From DATGLG01 sp035294245 (GTDB taxonomy: Bacteria > Pseudomonadota > Alphaproteobacteria > JACZXZ01): DNA of 64,000 bases. The translations under genes and the position numbers were made by a program. Location: positions 1 through 64,000 of the forward strand of contig DATGLG010000052.1 of assembly GCA_035294245.1 (NCBI GenBank), read 5' to 3'. The notes below the pieces were generated by a model. That model ran no database searches, was not told where the DNA came from, and worked only from the letters and a program-made list of their open reading frames with translations. Below are positions 33,868 to 42,988 of this stretch, piece by piece; within the stretch, counting starts at the first letter, position 1, and every line of letters starts with the position of its first letter.

Positions 33868-34347
33868 ATGCGCGAGACTCGCGCTTTCATGGCGGCTTTC
33901 GCCGCAGCGCTTGCGTCGGTGCTCGGTATGGGGACCACGGCTGCGGCCGGCTCCAACAGCGCTCCGCAGGATTATCACGCCGACGCCGCAACCGGCGCCG
34001 TTCTCCCGACCTGGCTGGTGCGCTTCAAGCTGCGTCAGCTCGGATATCAGGACCTCGGCGATATCGTCGACATGGCTGACGGCTTCGCCGTCGAGGCGCG
34101 CGACCGCTGGGGGCGCCGCGTCCGCCTCTTCGTCGATGCGCGGCGCGGCGAGATCGTTCCGCGGCGCGGCTACGGTCTCGCGCATTTGCGCGCGGCGGAC
34201 CTGCCTGCCCATCTCGATGCCCTCGGCTATCGCTGCCTGGGGGTCCTTGCCTATCGCGATGGCTGCTACCGGGCCGTCGCGCAAGACCCGGCAGGATGTG
34301 AGCTGCAGGTCAACATCGATGCCTATACGGGTGCCGTATGGACGTGA
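33868..34347 (+). CDS. Exported protein with two PepSY-like repeats
   Basis: 159 residues. A signal peptide (FMAAFAAALASVLGMGTTAAA) precedes two similar units. The first is WLVRFKLRQLGYQDLGDIVD, with VRLFVDARRGEIV; the second is LPAHLDALGYRCLGVLAYRD, with LQVNIDAYTGAVW. Each has the helix plus strand pattern of PepSY (a beta strand ending in vDa-x-xGe). It is divergent from the PepSY/response-regulator/kinase operon and is a likely target of it. ATG 33868 is preceded by GGAGCAAGGG; the frame is open to 33766. Function unknown. Confidence 0.7.
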   Translation: MRETRAFMAAFAAALASVLGMGTTAAAGSNSAPQDYHADAATGAVLPTWLVRFKLRQLGYQDLGDIVDMADGFAVEARDRWGRRVRLFVDARRGEIVPRRGYGLAHLRAADLPAHLDALGYRCLGVLAYRDGCYRAVAQDPAGCELQVNIDAYTGAVWT

Positions 34348-34476
34348 TGCGCGCCGCAGAAGTCATCGGGGGCGTGGCGCTCCCGGAAAGGCAATTGGAC
34401 ATGCGCCGTCGAGCCGGAGGGAAGAAACCGCCGCATAACCCCTGAGTGCGGCACTCGGCCGTCGCCTGCGCTCCGC

Positions 34477-35598
34477 TCAATTTTCGTGAGCGAGCGCGTG
34501 GGCGATGACCTTCTTCATCACGGTCGGCAGCGCATAGTCGGAGAGACGGTCGAGGCGGCACCAGTGGGGTCCTTGCCCCTCGTTCACCCCCTGAGGTTCC
34601 TCGGCCGTCTCTCTGACATGCCCCGCCACAACGGAGAGCTCTAACTCGAAATGGGTAAATCCGTGGCGCACCACCCCGGGCAGCGCCCGCCACTGAGCGG
34701 AAAGCGGGGCGTGGACCTTCGCCTCTTCCAAGGTCCAGGCATCCGCGCGCCACGCCGTCGAGGGCAGCTCCATGAGCCCGCCGAGCAGCCCCTCCTCCGG
34801 CCGCCGCTGTAGAAGCACCTCGGCGCCATCGCGCACCAGCCAGAAGGCGACGCCTCTCCGCAGCGGCCGTACCGGCTTGGCCGCCCGGCGCGGCAGCTCC
34901 TCCGCCAGTCCCTGGGCGCGCGCAGCGCAACGGGGCTGCCACGGACAGAGGACGCAGCGCGGCCGGCGCGGCGTGCAAATCACCGCACCGAGATCCATCA
35001 CCGCCTGGGCGTAATCGCCGGGCCGCTCGGCAGGCGTAAGCGCGGCCGCGAGGGTGCGCAGCCGCGGCTTCGCGCCCGGCAAGGGCGTCGCCACGCCGAA
35101 GAGGCGCGCCATGACCCGCTCCACGTTCCCGTCCACCACCGTGGCCGGCTCGTCGAAGGCGATCGCTGCGATCGCCGCCGCCGTATAGGGGCCGATGCCG
35201 GGCAGCTTGGCGAGGGCTGCGGCATTGTCGGGAAAGCGGCTGCCGTGGCGATCCCGCACCTCCCGGGCGCAGCGATGGAGGTTGCGGGCGCGCGCGTAAT
35301 AGCCGAGCCCCTGCCACGCATGCAGGACCTCGTCCTGGTCGGCACGCGCCAGCGCATCGACGTCCGGCCAGCGCGCGAGGAAACCGTGGAAATAGGGCTC
35401 TACGGCCTTGACCGTCGTCTGCTGCAGCATGATCTCGCTCAGCCAGACGCGATAGGGGTCCGCCCGCAGCCCCGGCGGCGACCGCCAGGGCAGGGAGCGG
35501 CGATGGCGGTCGTACCAGGCGAGAAGGCGCGCCGCCAATTCGCGCGCCTCGCGGCGAGAAAATGTCACGGCGGGTGCGCTTGTGGTGCTTCGTCGCAT
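34477..35598 (-). CDS. mutY: A/G-specific adenine glycosylase
   Basis: 373 residues. Catalytic Glu in VWLSEIMLQQTTV, helix-hairpin-helix LPGIGPYTAAAIAAIAF, catalytic Asp in VVDGNVERVMARL, and the [4Fe-4S] ligands C-x6-C-x2-C-x5-C in CTPRRPRCVLCPWQPRC. The C-terminal NUDIX-like domain (about 240-373) that reads 8-oxoguanine is present: RRPEEGLLGGLMELPST. It removes adenine misincorporated opposite 8-oxoG. It is divergent from dciA by 56 bases; the mutY-dciA-dsbA-smc order is common in Alphaproteobacteria. Confidence 0.95.
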   Translation of the reverse strand: MRRSTTSAPAVTFSRREARELAARLLAWYDRHRRSLPWRSPPGLRADPYRVWLSEIMLQQTTVKAVEPYFHGFLARWPDVDALARADQDEVLHAWQGLGYYARARNLHRCAREVRDRHGSRFPDNAAALAKLPGIGPYTAAAIAAIAFDEPATVVDGNVERVMARLFGVATPLPGAKPRLRTLAAALTPAERPGDYAQAVMDLGAVICTPRRPRCVLCPWQPRCAARAQGLAEELPRRAAKPVRPLRRGVAFWLVRDGAEVLLQRRPEEGLLGGLMELPSTAWRADAWTLEEAKVHAPLSAQWRALPGVVRHGFTHFELELSVVAGHVRETAEEPQGVNEGQGPHWCRLDRLSDYALPTVMKKVIAHALAHEN

Positions 35599-35654
35599 GG
35601 GGGCATAAGATTAGCGATTGAGAGGACGACGCGACAGCCGCGGATACGCGCGAC

Positions 35655-36146
35655 ATGAGCCGAGTGGGCGGCGGCCCCAAGAGCTTGGGCGCATTCCTGC
35701 CTAAGCTGACGCAAGGTGCCATAGCTAGGCGCGGCTTCGCCGAAGCCGGCCTGATCACCGACTGGGACGCGATCGCAGGCGAAGCGGTCGCCGCCCATGT
35801 TGTGCCGGAGCGCCTCGAATTTCCCCGGGGCGAGCGCATGGCTGGCACGCTTCATCTTGTCGTGGAGAGCGCCTGGGCCGTGGCTCTCCAGCACCTCGAG
35901 CCCCAGCTGATCGAGCGCATCAATGCCAGCCTGGGCTACGGCGCCGTAGCACGGCTCAAATTGCGCCAGGGCCCATTGCCGCGCCGGGCGCGGCCGAGCG
36001 CGCCACCTTCGGCCGAGGTCGATCCCGAAGCCCGCGCCGCTCTTGCCGACAAGACCGCGTCCATCGAAGATGCAGGGCTCCGCCAGGCCGTCGAGCGGCT
36101 GGGCTTGGCCATCCTGTCGGGCCCTGGCCGCCGCGGGAATGGTTAG
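35655..36146 (+). CDS. dciA: DciA/DUF721-family protein (helicase loader)
   Basis: 163 residues. The DUF721 domain covers about 15-105: FAEAGLITDWDAIAGEAVAA, then LHLVVESAWAVALQHLEPQL and IERINASLGYGAVARLKLRQ. DciA loads or recruits the replicative helicase DnaB in bacteria that lack DnaC, which includes Alphaproteobacteria. The C-terminal 55 residues are low complexity with a short helix (DAGLRQAVERLGLAIL). A consensus DnaA box lies just after the stop. The replication role is known from the family, not shown here. Confidence 0.88.
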   Translation: MSRVGGGPKSLGAFLPKLTQGAIARRGFAEAGLITDWDAIAGEAVAAHVVPERLEFPRGERMAGTLHLVVESAWAVALQHLEPQLIERINASLGYGAVARLKLRQGPLPRRARPSAPPSAEVDPEARAALADKTASIEDAGLRQAVERLGLAILSGPGRRGNG

Positions 36147-36155
36147 GCCGGGCGT

Positions 36156-36164
36156 TTATCCACA
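36156..36164 (+). promoter_or_regulatory. DnaA-box consensus after dciA
   Basis: TTATCCACA, an exact consensus DnaA box, lies ten bases after the dciA stop and about 87 bases before the dsbA-like start. It is a single site, so an origin is not implied; control of the downstream genes by DnaA or titration is possible. Confidence 0.35.
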
Positions 36165-36250
36165 AGATTTTGGCGGGCTCATCGGCAAGGCCGCTTGTGG
36201 CGGCGAAGACGCCTGGCCTATACTCAACATGTAGTAGCTAGGAGGTCGTT

Positions 36251-36862
36251 TTGGGCCGTTTCCTACAAAGATTTGTGATCGCCTTCGCCGCCATTTTGGC
36301 CTTTGCCGGAACAGCGCGAGCGCTGACGGTCCAAGAGATGCTGGACGAGGGGACGCTCGGGAATCCCAAGGCCCCAGTGACCATCATCGAATACGCCTCC
36401 CTCACCTGCCCCCATTGCGCCAATTTTGCCAACCACACCTTCGAGGCTCTGAAAGCCAAGTACGTCGACACCGGCAAGGTGCATTTCATCTTCCGGGACT
36501 TCCCCTTCGACCAGGTGGGGCTCCGCGCGGCCATGATGGCCCGCTGCGGCGGACCGGGCAGCTTCTTCGGCTATATCGCCATGATCTACAAGACCCAGGA
36601 CAGCTGGATCGAATCGAAGGACCCGATGGGGGAGATCGAGAAGATCGGGCGGCTGGGCGGCATGACCAAGCAGCAGTTCGACGCCTGCATGAACGACAAG
36701 GCGCTCCTCGACGGCATTCTCAAGGTGCGGCAGGACGCCATCGACAACCTCAAGGTCGATGCGACGCCAACCTTCTTCGTCAACGGCGTCAAGCACGAGG
36801 GCGATATGTCGATCGATGAATTCGACAAGATCCTGGCGCCCCTTCTCAAGAATGCCTCCTAG
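36251..36862 (+). CDS. DsbA-family thiol oxidoreductase
   Basis: 203 residues. A signal peptide (RFVIAFAAILAFAGTARA) exports it to the periplasm. The thioredoxin-fold active site is EYASLTCPHCANFANHTFE, with Cys53-Pro-His-Cys56 as in DsbA, and the cis-Pro region is DATPTFFVNGVKHEGD. It fits the Com1/BdbD-like DsbA class that introduces or rearranges disulfides. The start is TTG 36251 with the strong site TAGGAGGTCGTT. smc follows 24 bases later. This DsbA-like gene before smc is usual in Alphaproteobacteria. Confidence 0.92.
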   Translation: MGRFLQRFVIAFAAILAFAGTARALTVQEMLDEGTLGNPKAPVTIIEYASLTCPHCANFANHTFEALKAKYVDTGKVHFIFRDFPFDQVGLRAAMMARCGGPGSFFGYIAMIYKTQDSWIESKDPMGEIEKIGRLGGMTKQQFDACMNDKALLDGILKVRQDAIDNLKVDATPTFFVNGVKHEGDMSIDEFDKILAPLLKNAS

Positions 36863-36886
36863 GCCCTCAGACAGCGACGGCACGCC

Positions 36887-39800
36887 TTGATCCATTTCTC
36901 ACGTCTTCGGCTTTCCGGGTTCAAATCCTTCGTCGAGCCGACCGAGCTCATCATCGAGCCCGGCCTGACCGGCATCGTCGGGCCGAACGGTTGCGGCAAA
37001 TCGAACATCGTCGAAGCCGTGCGATGGGTGATGGGCGAGACCTCGGCGAAGCAGATGCGCGGCGGCGAGATGGACGATGTCATCTTTGGCGGCACCGAGG
37101 ACCGACCGCCGCGTAACATCGCCGAGGTCCAGATCGTGCTCGACAATCGCGAGCGCGCGGCACCCGCGGCCTTCAACGACGGCGACGATCTCGAGATCGT
37201 CCGCCGCATCGAGCGCGGCGCCGGCTCCCATTACCGCATCAACGGGCGCGAGGTGCGCGCACGGGACGTGCAGCTTCTCTTCGCCGATGCCGCCACGGGC
37301 GCGCGCTCGACGGCCCTCGTAAGCCAAGGCCGCATCAGCGCGATCATCAACGCGAAACCGACGGATCGCCGCTCTCTCCTCGAGGAGGCGGCGGGAATCA
37401 CGGGACTCCATTCGCGCCGCCATGAGGCGGAGCTGCGCCTTCGCGCCGCCGAGTCCAACCTCGAGCGGTTGGACGACGTGATCCAAACCATGGAGGCCCA
37501 GCTGCAGGGCCTCAAACGACAGTCACGCCAGGCCAGCCGCTATCGCAATCTCTCGGATCACATTCGCCGCGCGGAGGCGATGCTGCTGCATCTGCGCTGG
37601 AAGATGTCGCTCGCCGGGGTGGAGAACGCGGCGGCCCTCTTCCGCGAGATCGAGAGCCTGGTCGCGGAGCTGACCGGCCGGGCTGCGGCACTCTCGAGCG
37701 AGCAGGCGGACGCGGCGGCGGCGCTGCCGCCGCTTCGCCACGCCGAGGCGGAAGCCGCCGCCGAGCTTCACCGCTTTGCCGTGGCGCGGGACGCCCTTGA
37801 TGCGGAGGAGCAGCGGATCGCCGAGGCCCGCCGCGTCGTCGAGACCCGCCTCGCGCAGATCGCCGCCGATACCGCCCGCGAGGAGGCCCTGCTCGCCGAT
37901 GCGAATGCGGCGATCGAGCGGCTGGCCGGGGAGACCCGCGAGATCGAGTCCGCGCAGGCGCAGGAAGCGGCCGCCATCGCCGCGGCGGACGAGCGCCTCC
38001 AGGCTGCGAACGCCGATGTCGCTGCGGAAGAAGCCGTCTTGAGCCAGATCGTCGAGGAGGTTGCCGCCGCCGAGGCGCGCCAGACGGCGCTTGATCAGCA
38101 GATCGCGGAGTTCGAGAGCCGCCGGGATCGCCTGGCGCATCGCCAGCGTGAGATTGGGGAGGAACGGCAGCGCCTTCAGGCCGAGTCGGGCGTTGCCGAA
38201 GCCCTCGCGGAGGCCCGCCGGGCCGTCGAGCACGCCGAAACGCAAGCCGAGGCCACCCGGCTGGCAGCCCAGGCCGCGGAAGACGGCCGGAGCGCGGCAC
38301 AAGCCGCCGAGGGGTCCGCGCGCGAGGCCCTCCAGGCTCCGGAGCAAGGCCGCGCCCGGCTCGCGGCCGAGGAGAAAGCGCTCGCAGAACTGCTCGCGGC
38401 CGATAATCCGGATATGTGGCCGCCCTTGGTCGATTCGCTCGTGGTCGAGCCCGGCTTCGAGACCGCCCTCGGCGCGGCGCTTGGCGAGGACCTTTCCGCC
38501 TCGGCGGATGAGGGTGCCCCCATGCATTGGCGTGCCATGCCGCCGCTGGAGAGCGCCCTGCCGCTCCCCTCCGGATGCGTGCCGCTCGCCCAGCACGTCC
38601 AGGCGCCGCCGGCGCTCCAGCGCCGCCTCGGCCAGATCGGGGTGGCGCCGGATGAGGAGACGGGACGGGCGCTATCCGCCCGCCTCGCCCAAGGTCAGCG
38701 CCTCGTTACGCGGGAGGGCGCCCTGTGGCGCTGGGACGGCTTCACGGTGGCCGCCGGCGCTCCCACAGCGGCGGCCAAGCGGCTCAGCCAGCGCAACCGC
38801 CTCGAGGACGTCCGCACCCAGCTCGTCGGCGCGGCGGCCGCGGTCGAAGCGGCCCGAGGGCGCCTCAGCGAGGCCCAGGAGGCGATGCGCCTGGCGACGG
38901 CCGCCGAGCGCCGCGCGCGCGACGAGGCCCGCGAAGCCTTTGCGGCGCTCCACGCGGCGCGCGATGCGGAAGCCAAGCTGGCGCAGAAGGCGACGGCGCT
39001 AAGCTCGCGCCTTGCCGCCCTGGCTGAGACGACGGCACAGCTCGCCCTCGATCTCGATGCAACGGAGCGCCAGATCGCAGAGGCGCGCGAGGCGCGGGCA
39101 GGCCTTCCCGACCTGGGAGCCGCCCGTCAGCGCTTGGAGATGCTGCGTGGCAAGGTGGCCGAACGACGCGCCATCCAGCGCGAAAGCCAAACCGCCCATG
39201 ACCGCTTGACCAGGGAGGCCGCCGCGCGCCGGAGCCGTCTCGAGCAGATCGTGGTCGAGCGTAGCTCTTGGGAAGGCCGTGCCGACGCCGCGCGCCGCCA
39301 GCTCGCTGCGCTTGCGGAGCGCAAGGGCGCGGCCGAGCGCGAGCGCGAGGAGCTCGCCGCCAAGCCGGCCGAGCTCGCCGTCCAACGCCGCATCCTTCTC
39401 GACCATATCGCCAAGGCGGAGGCGAGGCGCCGCGACGCGGCGGATCAGCTGGCCCAGGCCGAGAACCGCCTGAGCGCGGCCGATCGCGCCCTCAAGGCGG
39501 CGGAAGGCGAGCTCCATGCCGCACGCGAGGAGCGGGTGCGCCGCGAGGCCGCCGTCGCCCAGGCCGAGCTGGCTCGAGCCGCGCTCGTCGAGCGCATCGC
39601 CGAGCGGCTCAGCTGCCAGCCCGAAGAGACGCTGGCAATCGCCGGGCTCAAGGCCGACGAGCCGCTCCCCGAGATCGAGCCGATCGAGGTCCGCTTCCAC
39701 CGGCTGGTGCAGGAGCGCGAGAATATGGGTCCCGTCAATCTCCGCGCCGAGCAGGAGGCGCGCGAGGTCGAGGAGCAGATCGCGACCTTGCAGGCCGAAC

Positions 39801-40351
39801 GGACGGACCTGGTCGCCGCCATCGCCAGGCTGCGGCAGGCGATTGCCGAGCTCAACCGCGAAGGCCGGGAGCGGCTACTCGGCTCCTTCGAGGCGGTGAA
39901 TAAGCATTTCGGCGAGCTCTTCGAGCGGCTTTTTGGCGGCGGCCATGCGCATCTGCAGCTCACCGAGTCGGAGGACCCCCTCCAGGCCGGCCTCGAGATC
40001 ATGGCGAGCCCGCCGGGCAAGAAGCTCCAGTCCCTCTCCTTGCTTTCCGGCGGCGAGCAGGCCCTGACGGCGCTCTCTCTCCTTTTCGCCGTGTTCATGA
40101 CCAACCCGGCGCCGATCTGTGTGCTGGACGAGGTGGACGCCCCGCTCGACGACGCGAATGTCGACCGCTTTTGCACCCTGCTCGACGAGATCGCCCACAG
40201 CTCGGCCACCCGCTTCCTCCTCATTACCCATCATCGCCTGACCATGGCCCGGATGGATCGGCTCTTCGGCGTCACCATGCCGGAGCGAGGCGTGAGCCAG
40301 CTCGTGTCGGTCGACCTCCAAGCCGCGGAGAGCCTGCGCGCAACGGCCTGA
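36887..40351 (+). CDS. smc: Chromosome segregation protein SMC
   Basis: 1154 residues. Walker A GPNGCGKSN is at residues 32-40, followed by VRWVMGETSAKQMRGGEMDD. Long coiled-coil arms (about 165-490 and 600-970) flank a hinge (about 495-590). The C-terminal ABC head has the signature SLLSGGEQALTALSLL near 1052 and Walker B ICVLDEVDAPLDDANV near 1077. It is the core of the condensin complex that compacts and segregates the chromosome. The start is TTG 36887, giving MIHFSRLRLSGFKSFVEP, the canonical N-terminus. The partners scpA and scpB are not in the window. Confidence 0.96.
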   Translation: MIHFSRLRLSGFKSFVEPTELIIEPGLTGIVGPNGCGKSNIVEAVRWVMGETSAKQMRGGEMDDVIFGGTEDRPPRNIAEVQIVLDNRERAAPAAFNDGDDLEIVRRIERGAGSHYRINGREVRARDVQLLFADAATGARSTALVSQGRISAIINAKPTDRRSLLEEAAGITGLHSRRHEAELRLRAAESNLERLDDVIQTMEAQLQGLKRQSRQASRYRNLSDHIRRAEAMLLHLRWKMSLAGVENAAALFREIESLVAELTGRAAALSSEQADAAAALPPLRHAEAEAAAELHRFAVARDALDAEEQRIAEARRVVETRLAQIAADTAREEALLADANAAIERLAGETREIESAQAQEAAAIAAADERLQAANADVAAEEAVLSQIVEEVAAAEARQTALDQQIAEFESRRDRLAHRQREIGEERQRLQAESGVAEALAEARRAVEHAETQAEATRLAAQAAEDGRSAAQAAEGSAREALQAPEQGRARLAAEEKALAELLAADNPDMWPPLVDSLVVEPGFETALGAALGEDLSASADEGAPMHWRAMPPLESALPLPSGCVPLAQHVQAPPALQRRLGQIGVAPDEETGRALSARLAQGQRLVTREGALWRWDGFTVAAGAPTAAAKRLSQRNRLEDVRTQLVGAAAAVEAARGRLSEAQEAMRLATAAERRARDEAREAFAALHAARDAEAKLAQKATALSSRLAALAETTAQLALDLDATERQIAEAREARAGLPDLGAARQRLEMLRGKVAERRAIQRESQTAHDRLTREAAARRSRLEQIVVERSSWEGRADAARRQLAALAERKGAAEREREELAAKPAELAVQRRILLDHIAKAEARRRDAADQLAQAENRLSAADRALKAAEGELHAAREERVRREAAVAQAELARAALVERIAERLSCQPEETLAIAGLKADEPLPEIEPIEVRFHRLVQERENMGPVNLRAEQEAREVEEQIATLQAERTDLVAAIARLRQAIAELNREGRERLLGSFEAVNKHFGELFERLFGGGHAHLQLTESEDPLQAGLEIMASPPGKKLQSLSLLSGGEQALTALSLLFAVFMTNPAPICVLDEVDAPLDDANVDRFCTLLDEIAHSSATRFLLITHHRLTMARMDRLFGVTMPERGVSQLVSVDLQAAESLRATA

Positions 40352-40403
40352 TTTGAGAGGCAGAAAAGCACGGAAATAGTCGCTTTGACGCAGCGCCGCG
40401 CGC

Positions 40404-40431
40404 TTGACAGCCGGACCCCTGCTCCTTAAGG
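40404..40431 (+). promoter_or_regulatory. Putative sigma-70-type promoter of the F0 operon
   Basis: TTGACA (40404-40409) is followed after 16 bases by TTAAGG (40426-40431). It lies about 90 bases upstream of atpI in the gap after smc. The -35 element is a full consensus; the -10 is weak, as is common in Alphaproteobacteria. Confidence 0.4.
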
Positions 40432-40519
40432 TGCGCCCCCGAATTCGGCTTGCGAGCCGTCCAGTCCGGGGGTTCGGACCAGGGGTTGCGCCACTTGTGA
40501 AAAGGCAGGCGTGAGGCCC

Positions 40520-40888
40520 ATGACCGAGCGGAAGCCTCCCCACTCCCTCGAAGACCTCGACGCCCGCGTGCGCGAGGCCCAGCGCCGGCAGGCCGGTGCG
40601 GGTCCGGCGCGGGACAACGAGAAAGCCGGGGGCAGTGCTCTCGGCATGGCATGGCGGGTCGGCATCGAGCTGGTCTCCGCGCTCGTGGTGGGCGTCGCGA
40701 TCGGCTATATGCTCGATCGCTGGCTGGGAACGAAACCTTGGCTGCTGATCGTCTTTTTCGTGCTCGGATCGGCGGCTGGCGTGCTCAACGTCTTTAGGGC
40801 GACGAGCGGGCTGGGTGGAACGGTCGGCTATCGCAAGCGGCTGACCGACGCCAAGCCGGACGGCAAGGGCAAGAATGGCGAAGGTTGA
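40520..40888 (+). CDS. atpI: ATP synthase protein I
   Basis: 122 residues with two membrane spans (about 44-60 and 70-88: VGIELVSALVVGVAIGYMLD, then LLIVFFVLGSAAGVLNVFR). AtpI assists assembly of the c-ring, possibly with Mg2+ supply. It opens the F0 operon and is followed 17 bases later by atpB. ATG 40520 is chosen over the GTG three codons upstream. The N-terminus is charged and cytoplasmic. Confidence 0.9.
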   Translation: MTERKPPHSLEDLDARVREAQRRQAGAGPARDNEKAGGSALGMAWRVGIELVSALVVGVAIGYMLDRWLGTKPWLLIVFFVLGSAAGVLNVFRATSGLGGTVGYRKRLTDAKPDGKGKNGEG

Positions 40889-40905
40889 GAGCAAGCGGGG
40901 ACGAC

Positions 40906-41643
40906 ATGGCCGAAGCCGGCGCGCATAGCCCCCTTCACGTATTCCAGATCGAGCCGATCGTGCCGATTCACATCGGCAGGTACGACGTCTCGTTCACGAA
41001 TTCCGCGCTTCTCATGGTGATCGCGCTGGTGCTGACCACGCTCTTCCTGGTCGTCGGCATGCGCCGCCAGGCCCTGGTGCCCTCGCGATGGCAGTCGCTG
41101 GCCGAGATCTCCTACGAGTTCATCGCCAATCTTCTGCGCGATACGATCGGGAACGAAGGCAAGCGCTACTTCCCGATCGTCTTCACCATCTTCATGTTCG
41201 TGCTGTTCGGCAATCTGCTCGGCCTCATGCCCTACAGCTTCACCTTCACGAGCCATATCATCGTCACTTTCGCCCTGGCCATCTGCGTCTTCATCGCGGT
41301 GACGCTGCTCGGCATCGCCAGGCACGGGCTTCATTTCACGACGTTCTTCGTGCCCCCGGGAGTCTCTCCAGCGCTGTGGCCGCTCCTGATACCAATCGAG
41401 ATCATTTCCTACCTCTCCCGGCCGATCAGCCTGTCGGTGCGACTTTTCGCCAACATGCTGGCGGGTCATACGCTCCTCCAGGTGTTCGCCGGCTTTGTCG
41501 GCGCGCTCGGGCTGTTCGGCATCCTGCCGCTGGCCTTCGTCGTGGCGCTCACCGGGCTCGAATTCCTGATCGCCTTCCTGCAGGCCTATGTCTTCACCAT
41601 CCTGACCTGCCTTTACATCAACGACGCGCTGCACCTGCATTGA
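40906..41643 (+). CDS. atpB: F0F1 ATP synthase subunit a
   Basis: 245 residues with five to six membrane spans. The essential Arg is in PISLSVRLFANMLAGHTLL; also seen are FVLFGNLLGLMPYSFTFTSH and LEFLIAFLQAYVFTILTCLY. It forms the proton half-channels against the c-ring. It starts with MAEAGAHSPLHVFQIEPIVP, matching the alphaproteobacterial N-terminus. It is second in the F0 operon, between atpI and atpE. Confidence 0.97.
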   Translation: MAEAGAHSPLHVFQIEPIVPIHIGRYDVSFTNSALLMVIALVLTTLFLVVGMRRQALVPSRWQSLAEISYEFIANLLRDTIGNEGKRYFPIVFTIFMFVLFGNLLGLMPYSFTFTSHIIVTFALAICVFIAVTLLGIARHGLHFTTFFVPPGVSPALWPLLIPIEIISYLSRPISLSVRLFANMLAGHTLLQVFAGFVGALGLFGILPLAFVVALTGLEFLIAFLQAYVFTILTCLYINDALHLH

Positions 41644-41711
41644 TGCGGGCGCAGGCGAAGGGGTCGTCAGGCACCATATCAACCGGAAAATCCAACTGAG
41701 AGGACACAACA

Positions 41712-41939
41712 ATGGATTTGGCAGCCGCGAAAGTCATCGGTGCAGGCCTCGCCGTCATCGGCGTCATCGGCTCGGGGGTCGGCATCGGCAGCATCTTCTC
41801 CTCGTTCATCAGCGCAGTTGGGCGCAATCCGGCAGCTCGCGGCGACGTCTTCACCATGACGATGCTGGGCTTCGCGCTCGTCGAGGCCATCGCGCTCTAC
41901 GCCCTCGTCATCGCGCTCGTCATCCTGTTCGGCACCTGA
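41712..41939 (+). CDS. atpE: F0F1 ATP synthase subunit c
   Basis: 75 residues and two helices forming the c-ring hairpin. The glycine-rich first helix is IGAGLAVIGVIGSGVGIGSI, the polar loop is RNPAARGDVF, and the proton-binding Glu58 is in MLGFALVEAIALYALVIAL. A carboxylate surrounded by these residues indicates a proton rather than a Na+ site. It has its own ribosome binding site (GAGAGGACACAAC). The size is standard. Confidence 0.97.
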   Translation: MDLAAAKVIGAGLAVIGVIGSGVGIGSIFSSFISAVGRNPAARGDVFTMTMLGFALVEAIALYALVIALVILFGT

Positions 41940-41996
41940 GGCGATACGCCCGTTCGGCCGCGATCGATCCGGCGGAAGGCTCTAGGAGGCGGCGTC

Positions 41997-42488
41997 ATGC
42001 CCCAACTCGATCCCAGCACCTATGTCAGCCAGCTCGTTTGGCTTGCCCTCACCTTCATCCCGCTCTTCGTCATCCTGTGGCGGGTGGCGCTGCCGAAGGT
42101 GGGCGCCGCGATCGAAGCGCGGCGCGCCCATATCGAGGCGGATCTCGACCGCGCGGCGGCGCTGCGCGACGAAGCCTCGAAGGTGCTGGCGGCCTATGAG
42201 AAGTCGCTCGCCGGCGCCCACGAGAAGGCGCGCGCCGAGCTGCGCAAGGTAGCGGACGAGATGGCGGCGGAAGCAGCGCAGCGTCACGCCGCCCTCGGCG
42301 CCAAGCTCGCCGAGGAGGTCGCCGCAGCGGAACGGCGCATTGCCGCCGCCAAGGAAACCGCACTTGCCAATATCCGCAGCGTCGCCGGAGAAGCCGCCGC
42401 CGCCGCAACCGAGCGGCTTATCGGCGTGAAAGTTTCCGGGCCCATGCTCGAGCAGGCGGTGGGTGCCGCGATCGGGGAGAAGCGGTGA
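41997..42488 (+). CDS. atpG: F0F1 ATP synthase subunit b'
   Basis: 163 residues: an N-terminal span (LVWLALTFIPLFVILWRVAL), then a charged coiled coil rich in Ala, Glu and Arg. Having two different b-type subunits in tandem (b' then b) is characteristic of phototrophs and Alphaproteobacteria, where they form a heterodimeric stator. The order b'-b and the start MPQLDPSTYVSQLVWLALTF identify this as b'. The stop overlaps the ATG of atpF (TGATG). Confidence 0.92.
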   Translation: MPQLDPSTYVSQLVWLALTFIPLFVILWRVALPKVGAAIEARRAHIEADLDRAAALRDEASKVLAAYEKSLAGAHEKARAELRKVADEMAAEAAQRHAALGAKLAEEVAAAERRIAAAKETALANIRSVAGEAAAAATERLIGVKVSGPMLEQAVGAAIGEKR

Positions 42489-42976
42489 TGGAACTCCTCA
42501 ACGATGCGGAATTCTGGGTCAGCATTGCATTCCTGATCCTGATCGCGCTCGTCTACAAGCCGATCAAGCGCTCCCTCGCCGCCGGACTCGACGGCCGCGC
42601 GGCCAAGATCAAGTCCGAGCTCGACGAGGCGCGGCGGCTGCGCGAGGAGGCCCAGGCGCTGTTGGCCGAATATCAGTCCAAGCAGCGCGCGGCCCTCGCC
42701 GATGCCGAGAAGATCGTCAGGCATGCCGGCGATGAGGCGGAACGCAACCGCCTCCAGGCCCAAGCCGATCTCGCCGCCTCGCTCAAGCGGCGGGAGCAGC
42801 AAGCGGTCGACCGCATCGCTCAGGCGGAGGCCAAGGCCCTCGACGAGGTCCGGGCACTCGCCGTCGAGATCGCGGTCGGCGCGACGCGCGCCTTGCTCAA
42901 GAGCAATCTCGATGCCACGCGGGCATCAGCGCTCGTGGACCAGGCGATCGCTGAGCTCCCGCAGCGACTTCACTGA
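42488..42976 (+). CDS. atpF: F0F1 ATP synthase subunit b
   Basis: 162 residues: an N-terminal span (AEFWVSIAFLILIALVYKP), then a coiled coil (RAAKIKSELDEARRLREEAQ) and a C-terminal segment that contacts subunit delta. It is the last gene of the F0 operon; the F1 genes lie elsewhere, a common split in Alphaproteobacteria. I start at ATG 42488, overlapping the b' stop by one base; a GTG one codon earlier is the alternative. The next gene is convergent. Confidence 0.95.
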   Translation: MELLNDAEFWVSIAFLILIALVYKPIKRSLAAGLDGRAAKIKSELDEARRLREEAQALLAEYQSKQRAALADAEKIVRHAGDEAERNRLQAQADLAASLKRREQQAVDRIAQAEAKALDEVRALAVEIAVGATRALLKSNLDATRASALVDQAIAELPQRLH

Positions 42977-42988
42977 GCGCGGCCGAGC

